A stretch of DNA of 19,788 nucleotides from an uncultured Roseiflexaceae bacterium (lineage in GTDB: Bacteria; Chloroflexota; Chloroflexia; Chloroflexales; Roseiflexaceae): contig CALJIC010000244.1 in the NCBI GenBank assembly GCA_937974195.1, forward strand, positions 1 to 19,788. The letters are read 5' to 3'. Position 1 is the stretch's first letter; each line of letters begins with the position of its first letter. Below, one piece after another: positions 19,776-19,788 of this stretch. A program made the translations under genes and the position numbers. The notes under the pieces are model-generated. The model was not told where the DNA came from and ran no database searches. It was given only the letters and a program-made list of their open reading frames with translations.

Positions 19776-19788
19776 GCTGGTACGGACC
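19776..19788. promoter_or_regulatory. Candidate GntR operator, site 2 (GCTGGTACGGACC)
   Basis: GCTGGTACGGACC matches site 1 at 12 of 13 bases and is likewise placed over a predicted transcription start. The window ends at its last base, so flanking symmetry cannot be judged. If real, the gene to the right is co-regulated with the gntR operon, as a sugar transporter would be. Confidence 0.45.

Larger units (their letters stand above)
19348..19788. other. Intergenic region right of gntR
   Basis: No gene is supported in these 441 bases. The left part is the gntR leader, operator-like palindrome and promoter. Positions 19480-19740 are GC-rich with no sensible frame and contain the hairpin at 19591-19629. 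The last 43 bases hold a plus-strand promoter that reads out of the window. Confidence 0.6.

Overview
The window is GC-rich bacterial DNA with 18 protein genes that I can support. It has no rRNA, tRNA, CRISPR array or recognisable transposase. The gene content is a partner-switching phosphatase module, a PhaR-type DNA-binding protein, a MoxR/CoxE-type VWA pair, and a GntR-ROK-Gfo/Idh/MocA sugar operon. The intergenic DNA carries several families of short-period repeats (GTGACNGG arrays, AGTAGTC arrays, CCACGGAGG arrays). Together these suggest a filamentous Chloroflexota of the Roseiflexus/Kouleothrix kind. That assignment is an inference from style and gene content; no marker gene is present to prove it.

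Layout. Positions 1-423 are non-coding leader with an extended -10 promoter and an attenuator-like hairpin. Positions 424-4707 (+) hold a three-gene partner-switching module: a free STAS antagonist, a HATPase-STAS fusion, and a large membrane SpoIIE-type phosphatase with three GAF domains. Positions 4853-6632 (+) hold a PhaR-type PHA regulator and a patatin-like hydrolase. Positions 6813-9111 (-) hold a MoxR AAA+ ATPase and a CoxE-like VWA protein. Two inverted copies of the same repeat element bracket the VWA gene. Position 9431 (+) starts a small membrane protein that is transcribed divergently from moxR. It is followed by a gamma-class carbonic anhydrase-like protein (-) and a 46-residue single-span peptide (+) that ends at a strong hairpin.

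Positions 11155-19347 (-) form one long co-directional cluster. In transcription order it is: GntR/UTRA repressor, ROK sugar kinase, Gfo/Idh/MocA dehydrogenase C, dehydrogenase B, dehydrogenase A, SIS phosphosugar protein, SDR dehydrogenase and a MetE-like protein. The first two genes overlap by 4 bp and most other gaps are short. A textbook -35/-10 promoter (TTGACA, 16 bp, TAGAAT) precedes gntR, with a palindrome GGTACGTACC over the predicted start of transcription. A second good promoter at the right edge reads out of the window and ends on an almost identical site (12 of 13 bases). GntR may therefore control both its own operon and an unseen gene to the right, possibly a transporter.

The main candidate for something undescribed is this sugar operon. 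It has three different Gfo/Idh/MocA enzymes, two of which share an unusual XQKP motif in place of EKP, a SIS protein, a ROK kinase and a core MetE-type methyltransferase at its end. The substrate cannot be read from the sequence.
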